Notes: a model not told the origin generated them from the letters alone. A stretch of 20,304 bases of DNA from Scatacola_A faecigallinarum (GCA_018713605.1 DVOM01000012.1:1-20304); one strand, 5' to 3'; shown: positions 1 to 6,251, numbered from the stretch's first letter. Made by a program: numbers and translations.

Positions 1-30
1 CAAAGAGAACATTAAAACGGATTTCTTCAT
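1..30 (-). CDS. 5' end of an unidentified gene, possibly exported protein
   Basis: An ATG on the minus strand at 30-28 opens a frame reading MKKSVLMFSL before the window ends. It is preceded by AGGTG (36-40) at a spacing of 5 bases, a good ribosome binding site. The Lys-Lys followed by hydrophobic residues looks like the start of a signal peptide or signal anchor, but ten residues cannot prove this. A promoter and a structured leader lie upstream (170-198 and 31-163), which supports a real gene start. The product cannot be named from this fragment. Confidence 0.6.
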   Translation of the reverse strand, partial: MKKSVLMFSL

Positions 31-163
31 AGTATCACCTCGCGACAAAGTTAGAACCGAAGCCCGAAAGGGGAGTGAGAGGTAATGGAAAGAATGTCGG
101 ATACGCCGACAAAAGAGCCTGCGGCATAAAAGCGCCGCAGCATCTGACAATCCACACCTATCA
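31..163 (-). promoter_or_regulatory. Structured 5' leader with a possible ribosome-site-blocking stem
   Basis: About 130 bases separate the predicted transcription start (near 163) from the ATG at 30. Reading the minus strand, three local hairpins can be drawn: 134-140 with 119-125 (7 bp), 106-110 with 96-100 (5 bp), and a small CCC/GGG stem near 67-73. In addition, 79-86 (minus-strand ATTACCTC) can pair over 8 positions, one of them G-U, with 34-41 (GAGGTGAT), which is the ribosome binding site. That makes a translation switch (riboswitch, thermometer or leader-binding protein) possible. It matches no riboswitch class I can recognise. Confidence 0.4.
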
Positions 164-169
164 AGTATG

Positions 170-198
170 AGGATACGCTAATTTGGGGAAAGAGTCAA
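170..198 (-). promoter_or_regulatory. Sigma70-type promoter for the leftmost minus-strand gene
   Basis: On the minus strand TTGACT (193-198) and TATCCT (170-175) are separated by exactly 17 bases, the optimal housekeeping-sigma spacing. Transcription would start near 163. A GANTC site (GAGTC, 192-196), the CcrM methylation target of Alphaproteobacteria, overlaps the -35 hexamer. A GANTC occurs by chance roughly every 256 bases, so the overlap alone is only suggestive. Confidence 0.55.
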
Positions 199-267
199 CT
201 ATTAATGAAAGTACAAATTTTTCTGTCTACCAATGATGGAACCATCTTGATTTTTGTCATACAAAAA

Positions 268-296
268 AGCCCTCTCATCTGAGAGGGCTGAAAAAT
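268..296 (-). terminator. Rho-independent terminator of ctrA
   Basis: A perfect 9-bp stem, AGCCCTCTC (268-276) against GAGAGGGCT (281-289), has a 4-base loop. On the minus strand it is followed by a run of T (complement of 263-268). It sits 7 bases past the ctrA stop codon. Confidence 0.85.
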
Positions 297-992
297 TTAC
301 TTCTTTTTGGGAAGTTCATCCGGGTCGCGCAGAACATAACCGCGTCCCCAGACGGTTTCGATATAATTCTTGCCGCCGGAGGCTTTTTCCAGTTTTTTGC
401 GCAGTTTGCAGATGAAAACGTCGATGATTTTCAGTTCAGGCTCGTCAATGCCGCCGTACAGGTGGTTTAAAAACTGGTCTTTGTTTAGGGTTGAACCTTT
501 TCGCAATGACAGCAGTTCCATGATTCCGTATTCTTTGCCGGTCAGATGCAGGGTCTTGGTTCCCACCGTAACCGTCTGTGTGTCAAGGTTGACTTCGACG
601 TCGCCGGTACGGATAATTGAATTGGAATGGCCTTTGGAACGGCGAACGACGGCTTGCAGGCGGGCCAGCAGTTCGGCCTTGTCAAAAGGCTTGGTCAGGT
701 AATCGTCGGCGCCGTAGCCCAGTCCCTTGACCTTTTTGTCGGGTTCGGACAGGCCGGAAAGAATCAGCACCGGCGTATTGACCTTGGCGGCGCGCAGGCT
801 CTTCAGAACTTCATATCCGTTCATGTCCGGCAGCATCAGGTCCAGAATGATAATGTCGTAGTCGTAGAGTTTGCCGATTTCGAGACCGTCCTCGCCCAAG
901 TCGGTAGTGTCCACAATCATTCCTTCTTTTTTCAACATCGTTTCAATGCTTTGTGAAACGGCGTAGTCGTCTTCAACCAGTAAAACCCGCAT
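297..992 (-). CDS. ctrA: Cell-cycle response regulator CtrA
   Basis: CtrA is the OmpR-family DNA-binding response regulator that controls cell-cycle, motility and division genes in Alphaproteobacteria. The protein has 231 residues, the same length as I recall for Caulobacter CtrA. It opens with MRVLLVEDD and carries the phospho-acceptor aspartate at residue 51 (LDLMLPD). It has the LTKPF lysine loop, and its C-terminal winged helix ends GRGYVLRDP. Segments such as LTGKEY, LLSLRKG and NHLYGG match CtrA closely. The start at 992 is chosen over an upstream ATG at 1016 because GGAGG (1000-1004) lies 7 bases ahead of it. The gene diverges from fliI, a pairing seen in other Alphaproteobacteria. It probably regulates itself and the flagellar genes through sites between 1036 and 1153. 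Confidence 0.97.
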   Translation of the reverse strand: MRVLLVEDDYAVSQSIETMLKKEGMIVDTTDLGEDGLEIGKLYDYDIIILDLMLPDMNGYEVLKSLRAAKVNTPVLILSGLSEPDKKVKGLGYGADDYLTKPFDKAELLARLQAVVRRSKGHSNSIIRTGDVEVNLDTQTVTVGTKTLHLTGKEYGIMELLSLRKGSTLNKDQFLNHLYGGIDEPELKIIDVFICKLRKKLEKASGGKNYIETVWGRGYVLRDPDELPKKK

Positions 993-1035
993 GTCCAAGC
1001 CTCCAAAAGTAATCATTCTTGTTCAGTATGCTTAG

Positions 1036-1064
1036 ATAATAGACTCTAAAAATTAATTTGTTAA
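1036..1064 (-). promoter_or_regulatory. ctrA promoter with CtrA half-site and GANTC
   Basis: On the minus strand TTAACA (1059-1064) and TATTAT (1036-1041) are 17 bases apart, each one base off consensus. The -35 contains a TTAA CtrA half-site. A GANTC site (1042-1046) touches the -10 hexamer. Caulobacter ctrA is known to be controlled by both CcrM methylation and CtrA feedback, so the same logic is likely here. Transcription would start near 1029. Confidence 0.6.
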
Positions 1065-1069
1065 CTTTT

Positions 1070-1084
1070 TTAAATAACTGTTAA
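1070..1084. promoter_or_regulatory. CtrA binding box TTAA-N7-TTAA
   Basis: TTAA at 1070-1073 and 1081-1084 are separated by exactly 7 bases (ATAACTG), the canonical CtrA box. Further TTAA half-sites lie at 1053, 1061, 1091 and 1126, so the ctrA-fliI gap is dense in them, although the DNA is AT-rich. The full box lies just upstream of the predicted ctrA -35 and about 40 bases upstream of the fliI -35. Confidence 0.65.
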
Positions 1085-1124
1085 CAATTATTAACAAAAT
1101 TTATGTGAATAATCAAAAAGAGAT

Positions 1125-1153
1125 GTTAAATTACGCCGGATTATTGCTATAGT
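1125..1153 (+). promoter_or_regulatory. Probable fliI promoter
   Basis: GTTAAA (1125-1130) and TATAGT (1148-1153) are 17 bases apart. The -35 match is poor, but it overlaps a TTAA CtrA half-site (1126-1129). That layout is typical of CtrA-activated promoters, where CtrA replaces a good -35. Transcription would start near 1160, about 36 bases before the chosen fliI start. Confidence 0.4.
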
Positions 1154-1195
1154 AAAAGCAGAAAACATCAGAAAATAAGGATTTTGTCGTTCTCA

Positions 1196-2533
1196 ATGTC
1201 GCTGTTAATGCAAAATATCATCAATTCGGTCAATGCACTGAACGGTTCTGCCTATTATGGGCAGGTTACCGCCGTGCAGGGGCTGTTTATTGAAGTCAGC
1301 GGAATCCGTACCCGGCTTTCCATCGGCGACCGTTGTAATGTTCTTAGTACCGCCGGGCGGAAAGTTCCCTGCGAACTGGTCAGTTTCAAAGGCGACAAAC
1401 TGCTGCTCATGCCCTATGGCTCGCTGGAAGGCATTGGTCTGGGCTGCCACGTCGAGGTCGAAAATGCGTCGCCGGTAATTTATCCCCATCCGTCCTGGCT
1501 TGGTCGTATCATCAACGCTTTTGGCGAGGCGATTGACGGCAAGGGGCCGCTTTTGAAAGGCAGCAAGCCTTACTTTATCAAAGCGTCGCCGCCGCCGGCA
1601 CAGTTTCGCGACCGTGTCTGCGGCAAAGTTGATCTGGGCGTGCGCGCGGTCAATACGTTTCTGACCATTTGCAAAGGGCAGCGTATGGGCATATTTGCCG
1701 GTTCCGGCGTCGGCAAGTCAACGTTGATGTCCATGCTGGCCAAACATTCGAACGCCGACGTTTCGGTCATCGGCCTGATTGGCGAACGCGGCCGCGAAGC
1801 CAAGGAGTTTGTGGAAGATACGCTTGGCGAAGAGGGGCTGGCCAAATCGGTTCTGGTTCTGGCGACTTCCGATGAAAGCCCGCTGATGCGTCGGCAGGCC
1901 GCGTATGTTGCCATGGCGGTTTCCGAATATTTCCGCGATTTGAACAAGGACGTCCTGTGCATGATGGATTCGATTACCCGTTTTGCCATGGCTCAGCGCG
2001 AGATATCTCTGAGCGTGGGCGAGCCTCCGGCGTCCAAAGGTTATACGCCGAGCGTTTTTGCCGAGCTGCCGCGCCTGTTGGAGCGTGCCGGTCCGGGAGC
2101 CGGAAGCGGTACGATTACCGGCTTGTTCACGGTATTGGTTGACGGCGATGACCACAACGAGCCGGTTGCCGATGCCGTCCGTTCAATCCTCGACGGCCAT
2201 ATCGTGCTTGACCGGGCCATTGCCGAACGCAACCGTTATCCGGCCATCAACATTCTGCGCTCGGTTTCCCGTACCATGCCGGACTGCAATACCGACGAGG
2301 AAAACGAGATTGTCAGTAAGGCGCGCCGCTATATTGCCGCCTATGAAGACATGGCCGAACTGATTCGTTTGGGAGCCTATAAGAAGGGGTCCAACAAAGA
2401 GGTTGACGAAGCGATTTTCTATTATCCGAAAATTGAATCTTTCCTGACGCAGAAAAAGAACGAAAAGGTTACGCTGGCCGAAGGCTATATGCAGCTGAAA
2501 GAAATTCTCGACACGCCGTATAAGGCATCGTAG
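1196..2533 (+). CDS. fliI: Flagellum-specific ATPase FliI
   Basis: FliI is the F1-beta-like ATPase of the flagellar type III export apparatus, working at the cytoplasmic base of the flagellum with FliH and FliJ. With the ATG at 1196 the protein has 445 residues, a normal length. It contains the Walker A motif GSGVGKST (about 169-176), a Walker B region ending CMMDS (Asp about 258) and the FliI-type signatures TRFAMAQREI and GEPPASKGY. The start is uncertain. A TTG at 1184 lies only 3 bases after AAGG (1177-1180), while the ATG at 1196 is 15 bases from it, and another ATG follows at 1208. FliJ begins 11 bases after the stop. Separation from a generic type III secretion ATPase rests on the pairing with ctrA and fliJ; no other flagellar gene is in the window. 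Confidence 0.93.
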   Translation: MSLLMQNIINSVNALNGSAYYGQVTAVQGLFIEVSGIRTRLSIGDRCNVLSTAGRKVPCELVSFKGDKLLLMPYGSLEGIGLGCHVEVENASPVIYPHPSWLGRIINAFGEAIDGKGPLLKGSKPYFIKASPPPAQFRDRVCGKVDLGVRAVNTFLTICKGQRMGIFAGSGVGKSTLMSMLAKHSNADVSVIGLIGERGREAKEFVEDTLGEEGLAKSVLVLATSDESPLMRRQAAYVAMAVSEYFRDLNKDVLCMMDSITRFAMAQREISLSVGEPPASKGYTPSVFAELPRLLERAGPGAGSGTITGLFTVLVDGDDHNEPVADAVRSILDGHIVLDRAIAERNRYPAINILRSVSRTMPDCNTDEENEIVSKARRYIAAYEDMAELIRLGAYKKGSNKEVDEAIFYYPKIESFLTQKKNEKVTLAEGYMQLKEILDTPYKAS

Positions 2534-2543
2534 GGCGGTGTAA

Positions 2544-2963
2544 ATGAAAAGTTCTCTGCAAACGCTTCAGCGAATCCAAAAGTTCAACATTGACGAACAA
2601 CGCAAGATTTTGGCCGAACTGCAGACAAATGAAGAAAAGCTGCAAAGCGGTCTGGAGCGGCTCAATGCCGAGTATGAACGGGAAAAGGAATTTGCTTCGG
2701 CGCATCCCGGCACCGGCGATTTCGGCGCCTATACCAAACGCTACCTGCAATATCGCGAAGCTTTCGAACGGCAGTTGGCGGCCGTACGGACAGAAATTGA
2801 GAAAGTTCGCGACAAAATCGCCGACATGTTTAAGGAACAGAAAACTTTTGAGATTGTCGACGACAATCGTCAAAAACGCCGCGAAAAGGAAAACAACGCC
2901 AAAGAGCAGAAAACCCTTGATGAAATCGGCACGAATGCCTATATAAAAAGAAAGAAACAATAA
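2544..2963 (+). CDS. fliJ: Flagellar export protein FliJ
   Basis: FliJ is the coiled-coil stalk of the flagellar export ATPase ring and a chaperone-escort factor. The 139-residue product is highly charged and almost wholly helical by composition. It has long Glu/Lys/Gln heptad-like stretches such as LQTNEEKLQSGLERL and EIEKVRDKIADMF, and lacks Pro and Gly except around residues 55-60. FliJ proteins diverge strongly in sequence, so the call rests on length, coiled-coil character and position directly after fliI (10-base gap, GGGCGG just before the ATG). It ends in a very basic tail, KRKKQ. Confidence 0.85.
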   Translation: MKSSLQTLQRIQKFNIDEQRKILAELQTNEEKLQSGLERLNAEYEREKEFASAHPGTGDFGAYTKRYLQYREAFERQLAAVRTEIEKVRDKIADMFKEQKTFEIVDDNRQKRREKENNAKEQKTLDEIGTNAYIKRKKQ

Positions 2964-2986
2964 CGTCTGTCAAAAGGAGAACCCTA

Positions 2987-3556
2987 ATGTTTGATTTACC
3001 GCCTCTTCCGTATCCGATGAACGCACTGGAACCGTATATTTCCGAAAAAACTATGGAGTTTCATTACGGCAAGCATCACAAAGCATATGTCGACAATCTG
3101 AACAAGCTGGTCAAAGACACCGAATTTGAAAATATGCCGCTGGAAGAGGTTGTTAAAAACACTGCCGGCCGCAAGGAGTTTACTGGGATTTTCAATAATG
3201 CCGCACAGGCTTGGAATCATGCCTTTTTCTGGAACTGTATGCAGAAAGACGGCGGCGGCGAGCCTTCCGGCGAGCTGAAGAAAAAAATCGAACGCGATTT
3301 CGGCTCTTATGAAAATTTCCGTTCCGAATTCAAAACCGCCGCAACCACACAATTCGGCTCCGGCTGGGCATGGCTGGTCGAAAAAGACGGCAAGCTGAGC
3401 GTCATGAAAACCGCCAATGCCGATACGCCGATTGCTCACGGCTACAAGCCGCTGATTACCGTAGACGTCTGGGAGCATGCCTATTATCTTGATTATCAGA
3501 ACCGCCGTCCCGATTTTGTGGAAGCTTTTCTTGACCATCTGGTCAGATGGAACTGA
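2987..3556 (+). CDS. sodB: Iron superoxide dismutase
   Basis: This enzyme converts superoxide to oxygen and hydrogen peroxide in the cytoplasm. The 189-residue protein shows all four metal ligands: His26 (FHYGKHH), His78 (WNHAFFW), and Asp160 and His164 in DVWEHAYY. Gln74 in NNAAQAWNH is the iron-type glutamine, whereas Mn enzymes carry the equivalent Gln in the C-terminal GSGWAWL segment, which here has none. The ribosome site AAGGAG stands 8 bases before the ATG. The gene starts only 23 bases after fliJ with no terminator between, so it is probably read with fliI-fliJ, at least in part. A strong terminator follows. Confidence 0.96.
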   Translation: MFDLPPLPYPMNALEPYISEKTMEFHYGKHHKAYVDNLNKLVKDTEFENMPLEEVVKNTAGRKEFTGIFNNAAQAWNHAFFWNCMQKDGGGEPSGELKKKIERDFGSYENFRSEFKTAATTQFGSGWAWLVEKDGKLSVMKTANADTPIAHGYKPLITVDVWEHAYYLDYQNRRPDFVEAFLDHLVRWN

Positions 3557-3568
3557 AAATTGGATGAC

Positions 3569-3601
3569 AACCCCTTAAGCCGCTTTTCTTAAGGGGTTTT
3601 T
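3569..3601 (+). terminator. Rho-independent terminator of the fliI-fliJ-sodB unit
   Basis: An 11-bp perfect stem, AACCCCTTAAG (3569-3579) with CTTAAGGGGTT (3588-3598), has an 8-base loop and runs into T residues. It lies 13 bases after the sodB stop. Confidence 0.92.
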
Positions 3602-3658
3602 AATTATTTGACCCTTATATATATTGTGTATAAATTATTTTTCTTTATTGACTTTTTA

Positions 3659-3687
3659 TTGACAAATTTTGTCTAAAATTATACAAT
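3659..3687 (+). promoter_or_regulatory. Near-consensus sigma70 promoter
   Basis: TTGACA (3659-3664, perfect) and TACAAT (3682-3687, one mismatch) are separated by 17 bases. Transcription would start near 3694, giving a 25-base leader with GGAGG at 3709-3713. This is the best promoter in the window and serves the two small unknown genes that follow. Confidence 0.75.
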
Positions 3688-3718
3688 GAAATCAATAAAG
3701 ATAAAAACGGAGGTCTAT

Positions 3719-4201
3719 ATGAACACGGCTTATACCAATGGTGCTGAGCAGAACACCGAAACCGGAAAAAGACAGATGGCGAACTTTGCCGAGGCTGCCA
3801 AAGGAATGGGCTTTGCCTTGGGAATTTATGCCGCAGCCGAAAAAAGCGTTAAAGAGTTTGGCAGCGCGCAGCAGAACCGCACCGTAACCGAAGTTGATTC
3901 GGCCTGGAGCGGCAGAGAAGGCGAAATGGCCGTTAATCTGAACAAACACGATTTGGGAGCCGTAAGTTTTGGTATGGCCTCGGTTATTTTGGCCTATGCC
4001 GGACGCAAGGAAATCAAAAAGGCTTTCGTTTATGGCGTAAAAGGATTGTATAAGGCTTCCAAAAGGACGCTTTCCTTCGCCAAAAAAGCCGTTGACGAAC
4101 TTCAGGCCCTCACGCAGGAATATGTTGCGGAAGACCGTGTAAATCCGGAGCGAAACACTTTGTTCAACAAAATTAACAAATTTATGGGGCATTCAAGATA
4201 G
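3719..4201 (+). CDS. Uncharacterised 160-residue protein
   Basis: I do not recognise this family. The start at 3719 is set by GGAGG (3709-3713) 5 bases ahead; an upstream in-frame ATG at 3686 lies inside the promoter -10 and cannot be used. The product has a polar N-terminus and two moderately hydrophobic stretches rich in Ala and Gly (around residues 25-40 and 78-95, GMASVILAYAG). These may be weak membrane or amphipathic helices. A basic helical C-terminal half contains several Lys-Lys pairs. The next gene starts 2 bases after the stop, so the two are translated together. The strong promoter suggests high expression. It could be a membrane-associated structural or stress protein, but nothing in the sequence decides this. 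Confidence 0.75.
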   Translation: MNTAYTNGAEQNTETGKRQMANFAEAAKGMGFALGIYAAAEKSVKEFGSAQQNRTVTEVDSAWSGREGEMAVNLNKHDLGAVSFGMASVILAYAGRKEIKKAFVYGVKGLYKASKRTLSFAKKAVDELQALTQEYVAEDRVNPERNTLFNKINKFMGHSR

Positions 4202-4203
4202 CC

Positions 4204-4572
4204 ATGTCAAATTATACCAAGGAAGGATGTTTTTTGATTGCGGAAGGCGGCTCGAGCGGAAATGAGCTGTATATCTTTATGGAGGCTAAAAAGAACCACC
4301 CCGAGGTTCCGAAAATTATTTATGACGGGCGGGATCATGCCATTTTCCTGCGCAATGCCCGGCAGAAAATTATCCTTGACTATATTCATCCCGAAATTCG
4401 CGATAAGCTGCGCAAGGCTTTCCAGGTAATGGTGGTTGAAACGATTCTGGATAATATTAAGGAAACCTATCCGGTTGAAATGGAAATTGTCGACAATATT
4501 CCGCTGGATTGGAATAAGGCCGGATTGGGCACTTGGGAAGAGGTTTTTCTTTCTGAAAGCAATCATGCGTAA
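4204..4572 (+). CDS. Uncharacterised 122-residue soluble protein
   Basis: A soluble, mildly acidic protein with no signal peptide or membrane segment, and no family I recognise. Its start follows the preceding stop codon by 2 bases and has no clear ribosome site of its own, so it probably depends on translational coupling. Notable segments are a Gly/Ser patch (AEGGSSGNE, about 14-22), an IYDGRDHAIFL stretch, and a helical middle (RDKLRKAFQVMVVETI). No terminator lies between this gene and the tRNA-Glu 118 bases downstream, so read-through into the tRNA is possible. Confidence 0.75.
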   Translation: MSNYTKEGCFLIAEGGSSGNELYIFMEAKKNHPEVPKIIYDGRDHAIFLRNARQKIILDYIHPEIRDKLRKAFQVMVVETILDNIKETYPVEMEIVDNIPLDWNKAGLGTWEEVFLSESNHA

Positions 4573-4690
4573 AAAAACACTTGCAACTTTTGTGATTTTA
4601 GATTATCAAGATGATGTTTCGTTCGGCAAAAAGGATTTAATGCCGATGTATAAAATGGTCTTGGCTTTTGACCGGCATATTAAAATATAT

Positions 4691-4766
4691 GGTCCCATCG
4701 TCTAGTGGCCTAGGACACGGCCCTCTCAAGGCTGTAACACGAGTTCGACTCTCGTTGGGATCACCA
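4691..4766 (+). tRNA. tRNA-Glu (anticodon CTC)
   Basis: A full cloverleaf can be drawn over 76 bases. The acceptor stem is 4691-4697 with 4756-4762 (one G-U), and the D stem is 4700-4703 with 4713-4716. The anticodon stem is 4718-4722 with 4730-4734 around the loop CTCTCAA, anticodon CTC at 4725-4727. The T stem is ACGAG/CTCGT with loop TTCGACT. The 3' CCA is encoded (4764-4766). The start GGTCCCATCGTCTAG is typical of bacterial tRNA-Glu. A strong terminator follows directly. Confidence 0.96.
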
Positions 4767-4803
4767 ATACAAAAACCCCCTCTGACAGAGGGGGTTTTTG
4801 TAT
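4767..4803 (+). terminator. Symmetrical terminator after tRNA-Glu
   Basis: A perfect 18-bp inverted repeat is centred on A4785: CCCCCTCTG (4776-4784) and CAGAGGGGG (4786-4794), flanked by matching A and T runs. On the plus strand it is a classic GC stem plus T5 terminator. Because the A run lies on the other side, it could work on both strands. Confidence 0.9.
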
Positions 4804-5011
4804 TGTGTAATCCCCGAAGGCGAACGAGTAGAGTTCGGGCTGGAGCGAAGCGGAAGCAGGCGTATGCGAGGAGCCGAAACGTCGGCGACGACCTAGCCAC
4901 TCTCGTTGTCGCAACAGCGTTGCGAATAAAAGCAACCCCCTCTGACAGAGGGGGTTTTTGTATTGTGTAATCCCCGAAGGCGAACGAGTAGAGTTCGGGC
5001 AGGAGCAAAGC
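4774..5011. repeat. Direct repeat, 160-bp period, built on the tRNA terminator
   Basis: Bases 4774-4840 recur exactly at 4934-5000 (67 of 67). The match runs on to about 4850 and 5010 with two mismatches. Each copy holds the terminator hairpin plus a CGAAC/GTTCG stem (around 4821-4837 and 4981-4997). The 83 bases between copies carry two more hairpins: GCCGA/TCGGC (4873-4886) and TCGCAAC/GTTGCGA (4909-4925). The segment 4899-4908 repeats ten bases of the tRNA T arm (4748-4757). I see no convincing gene in 4767-5083; open frames here are by-products of the repeat. It may be a tandem tRNA-terminator duplication that decayed, or a repetitive extragenic element. Confidence 0.85.
4934..4960 (+). 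terminator. Second copy of the tRNA terminator hairpin
   Basis: The same 9-bp stem, CCCCCTCTG with CAGAGGGGG, recurs at 4936-4954 and is again followed by T5. Here only AA precedes the stem, so the inverted repeat is shorter (11 bp) than in the first copy. Confidence 0.75.
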
Positions 5012-5035
5012 AAATAACGGGCTAAATCAAATTGA

Positions 5036-5064
5036 TTGAAAATATTTCGATTTTAAGGTTTAAT
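5036..5064 (+). promoter_or_regulatory. Promoter of the kinase-acetyltransferase pair
   Basis: TTGAAA (5036-5041) and TTTAAT (5059-5064), each one base off consensus, are 17 bases apart. Transcription would start near 5071, leaving a very short leader with GGAG (5072-5075) ahead of the ATG at 5084. The surrounding DNA is AT-rich, so a chance match is possible. Confidence 0.5.
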
Positions 5065-5083
5065 TGCTGATGGAGAATTAAAT

Positions 5084-5590
5084 ATGCTGATTTTAAATAT
5101 TAATGGCCCGATAAATTCCGGAAAATCAACGGTTTCAAAAATACTCGTCCAGCAGCTGAAATCCGCTTGTTTCATTGAAGTTGATGATTTGCTGTCGGAC
5201 GGAGAGCGGCATCTCCTGGGATTAAATCGTGAGGAAGGCTGGCGGGAAAGGATAAGACGTTTGCAAGAAATTGTCAGAACGGAGAAACGAAAAAAACAAT
5301 ATGAAAATATTATTTTTGCTTACCCTATGACCGGAAAACTATTTAACGAGTGGAAAAACTGGGAAGATAAAAACACAAAATTTATCAACATTACGCTTGC
5401 GCCGCCAATGGAAATCTGCATCGGAAAGCGCGGAGAAAGGAGTTTGTCCGGGGCGGAAGTTGAGAGAATTAAGGAAATGTACCGTGAGGGATATCATAAC
5501 TCAAAATATGCGGATTTAATTATTGATAACGGGATGCAGACACCTCAGGAAACGGCCGGACAGATTTTGTTATTTCTAAAGGACAAATAA
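5084..5590 (+). CDS. P-loop nucleotide/small-molecule kinase-like protein
   Basis: A 168-residue P-loop protein. The Walker A motif GPINSGKST spans residues 8-16. It is followed by an acidic EVDDLLSD (about 32-39), where such kinases bind substrate or magnesium, and a lid-like RGERSLSG segment. This layout fits small kinases of the shikimate, gluconate or chloramphenicol phosphotransferase type, but the substrate cannot be named. The ribosome site GGAG precedes the ATG. The stop is one base from the start of the next gene, an acetyltransferase, so the two form an operon. The pair is more AT-rich than its neighbours and sits right after a repeat and a tRNA, which hints at acquisition. A modifying or resistance role is a guess. 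Confidence 0.8.
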   Translation: MLILNINGPINSGKSTVSKILVQQLKSACFIEVDDLLSDGERHLLGLNREEGWRERIRRLQEIVRTEKRKKQYENIIFAYPMTGKLFNEWKNWEDKNTKFINITLAPPMEICIGKRGERSLSGAEVERIKEMYREGYHNSKYADLIIDNGMQTPQETAGQILLFLKDK

Positions 5591-5591
5591 A

Positions 5592-6080
5592 ATGAAAATC
5601 AGAAAATTTGAAAAAGAGGATATCTTACAGGTTTTGGAACTCTGTCGTGAAGTACGTAATCATCACAGAGAATTTTTAGGGGGATATTTTGCGGAACAAG
5701 ACGATGAAATGGAGAAAGTCGGTTTTATGCAGTCGCTGGAAAGCAATAAGATTATCGCGCTGGTGGCAGAAGAAGAAAACGAAATTCAAGGTTATTTGTT
5801 AGCGGAAAGAAAATTCAGCCCCTATCTGGAAAAATCAAATGTTGTGAATGTTTCAAATTTTGGTGTTAAGGCAGGTATGCGGGGAAATGGGATTGGCAGA
5901 AAGCTAATGGATTTTTTGTATGATTTTTGTAAAAATGAAAATATTGACGAAATAAGGCTAGGCGTTTTTAACAAAAATACCGGAGCCTGCAGATTCTATG
6001 AAAAATATGGTTTTGAGCCTTTTGAACAGCGAATGAATATAATGGTTCGGAAGGAATGCTGCCGGAAAAACAAATGTTAA
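5592..6080 (+). CDS. GNAT-family N-acetyltransferase
   Basis: A 162-residue GCN5-related acetyltransferase, which would transfer an acetyl group from acetyl-CoA to an unknown amine. The acetyl-CoA-binding motif A is clear: GVKAGMRGNGIGRKLM, with the R-G-N-G-I-G loop at residues 97-102. It is followed by the usual beta strand EIRLGVF and motif B, with NTGACRFYEKYGFEPF near 129-144. AAGGA (5579-5583) is the ribosome site and overlaps the end of the upstream kinase-like gene. The C-terminus is Cys/Lys-rich (ECCRKNKC). A terminator-like hairpin lies 150 bases downstream. The substrate is not indicated by the sequence. Confidence 0.92.
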   Translation: MKIRKFEKEDILQVLELCREVRNHHREFLGGYFAEQDDEMEKVGFMQSLESNKIIALVAEEENEIQGYLLAERKFSPYLEKSNVVNVSNFGVKAGMRGNGIGRKLMDFLYDFCKNENIDEIRLGVFNKNTGACRFYEKYGFEPFEQRMNIMVRKECCRKNKC

Positions 6081-6134
6081 GGCTTATGAATATGAACCCC
6101 CCCATTATGGAGAGTGTTTTTAAGGGCTGTTTGG

Positions 6135-6224
6135 TTAGTAGTCGTCAGGCCCCATTCCGATTAGCCCGGCAATCCATACCGGTGCTGCAATAAATACACA
6201 AATTGCCCGGCAACGCTTATCTTC
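6135..6224 (-). pseudogene. Possible C-terminal remnant of a membrane protein
   Basis: The minus-strand frame between stops at 6225-6227 and 6135-6137 reads 29 codons. It holds a hydrophobic run, ICVFIAAPVWIAGLIGMG, ending in PDDY and a stop. No ATG, GTG or TTG opens it at a useful place and a stop lies just upstream. If it was ever coding, it is only a tail left after rearrangement. The composition resembles a protein more than random DNA, but the evidence is thin. Nothing else was seen in 6081-6226. Confidence 0.2.
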
Positions 6225-6226
6225 TT

Positions 6227-6251
6227 AGAAGCAATAAAAACTTGCTTTTTT
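6227..6251 (+). terminator. Likely terminator of the kinase-acetyltransferase operon
   Basis: The stem AAGCAA (6229-6234) with TTGCTT (6242-6247) has a 7-base loop, extends by two weaker pairs and runs into T. It is weak in GC, but is the only hairpin of this form downstream of the acetyltransferase. Confidence 0.5.

Noticed and set aside
993..1016. Longer ctrA start at 1016
   Set aside because: The extra eight residues overlap the GGAGG ribosome site of the start at 992, and known CtrA proteins begin MRVLL.
4565..4705. 46-codon frame starting inside the stop region of the gene at 4204
   Set aside because: It runs 15 bases into the tRNA-Glu gene and has only a poor ribosome site; a tRNA start inside a real gene is unlikely.
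4637..5013. Minus- and plus-strand frames of 95-123 codons over the tRNA and repeat
   Set aside because: They translate the tRNA and its terminator repeat; no protein features.
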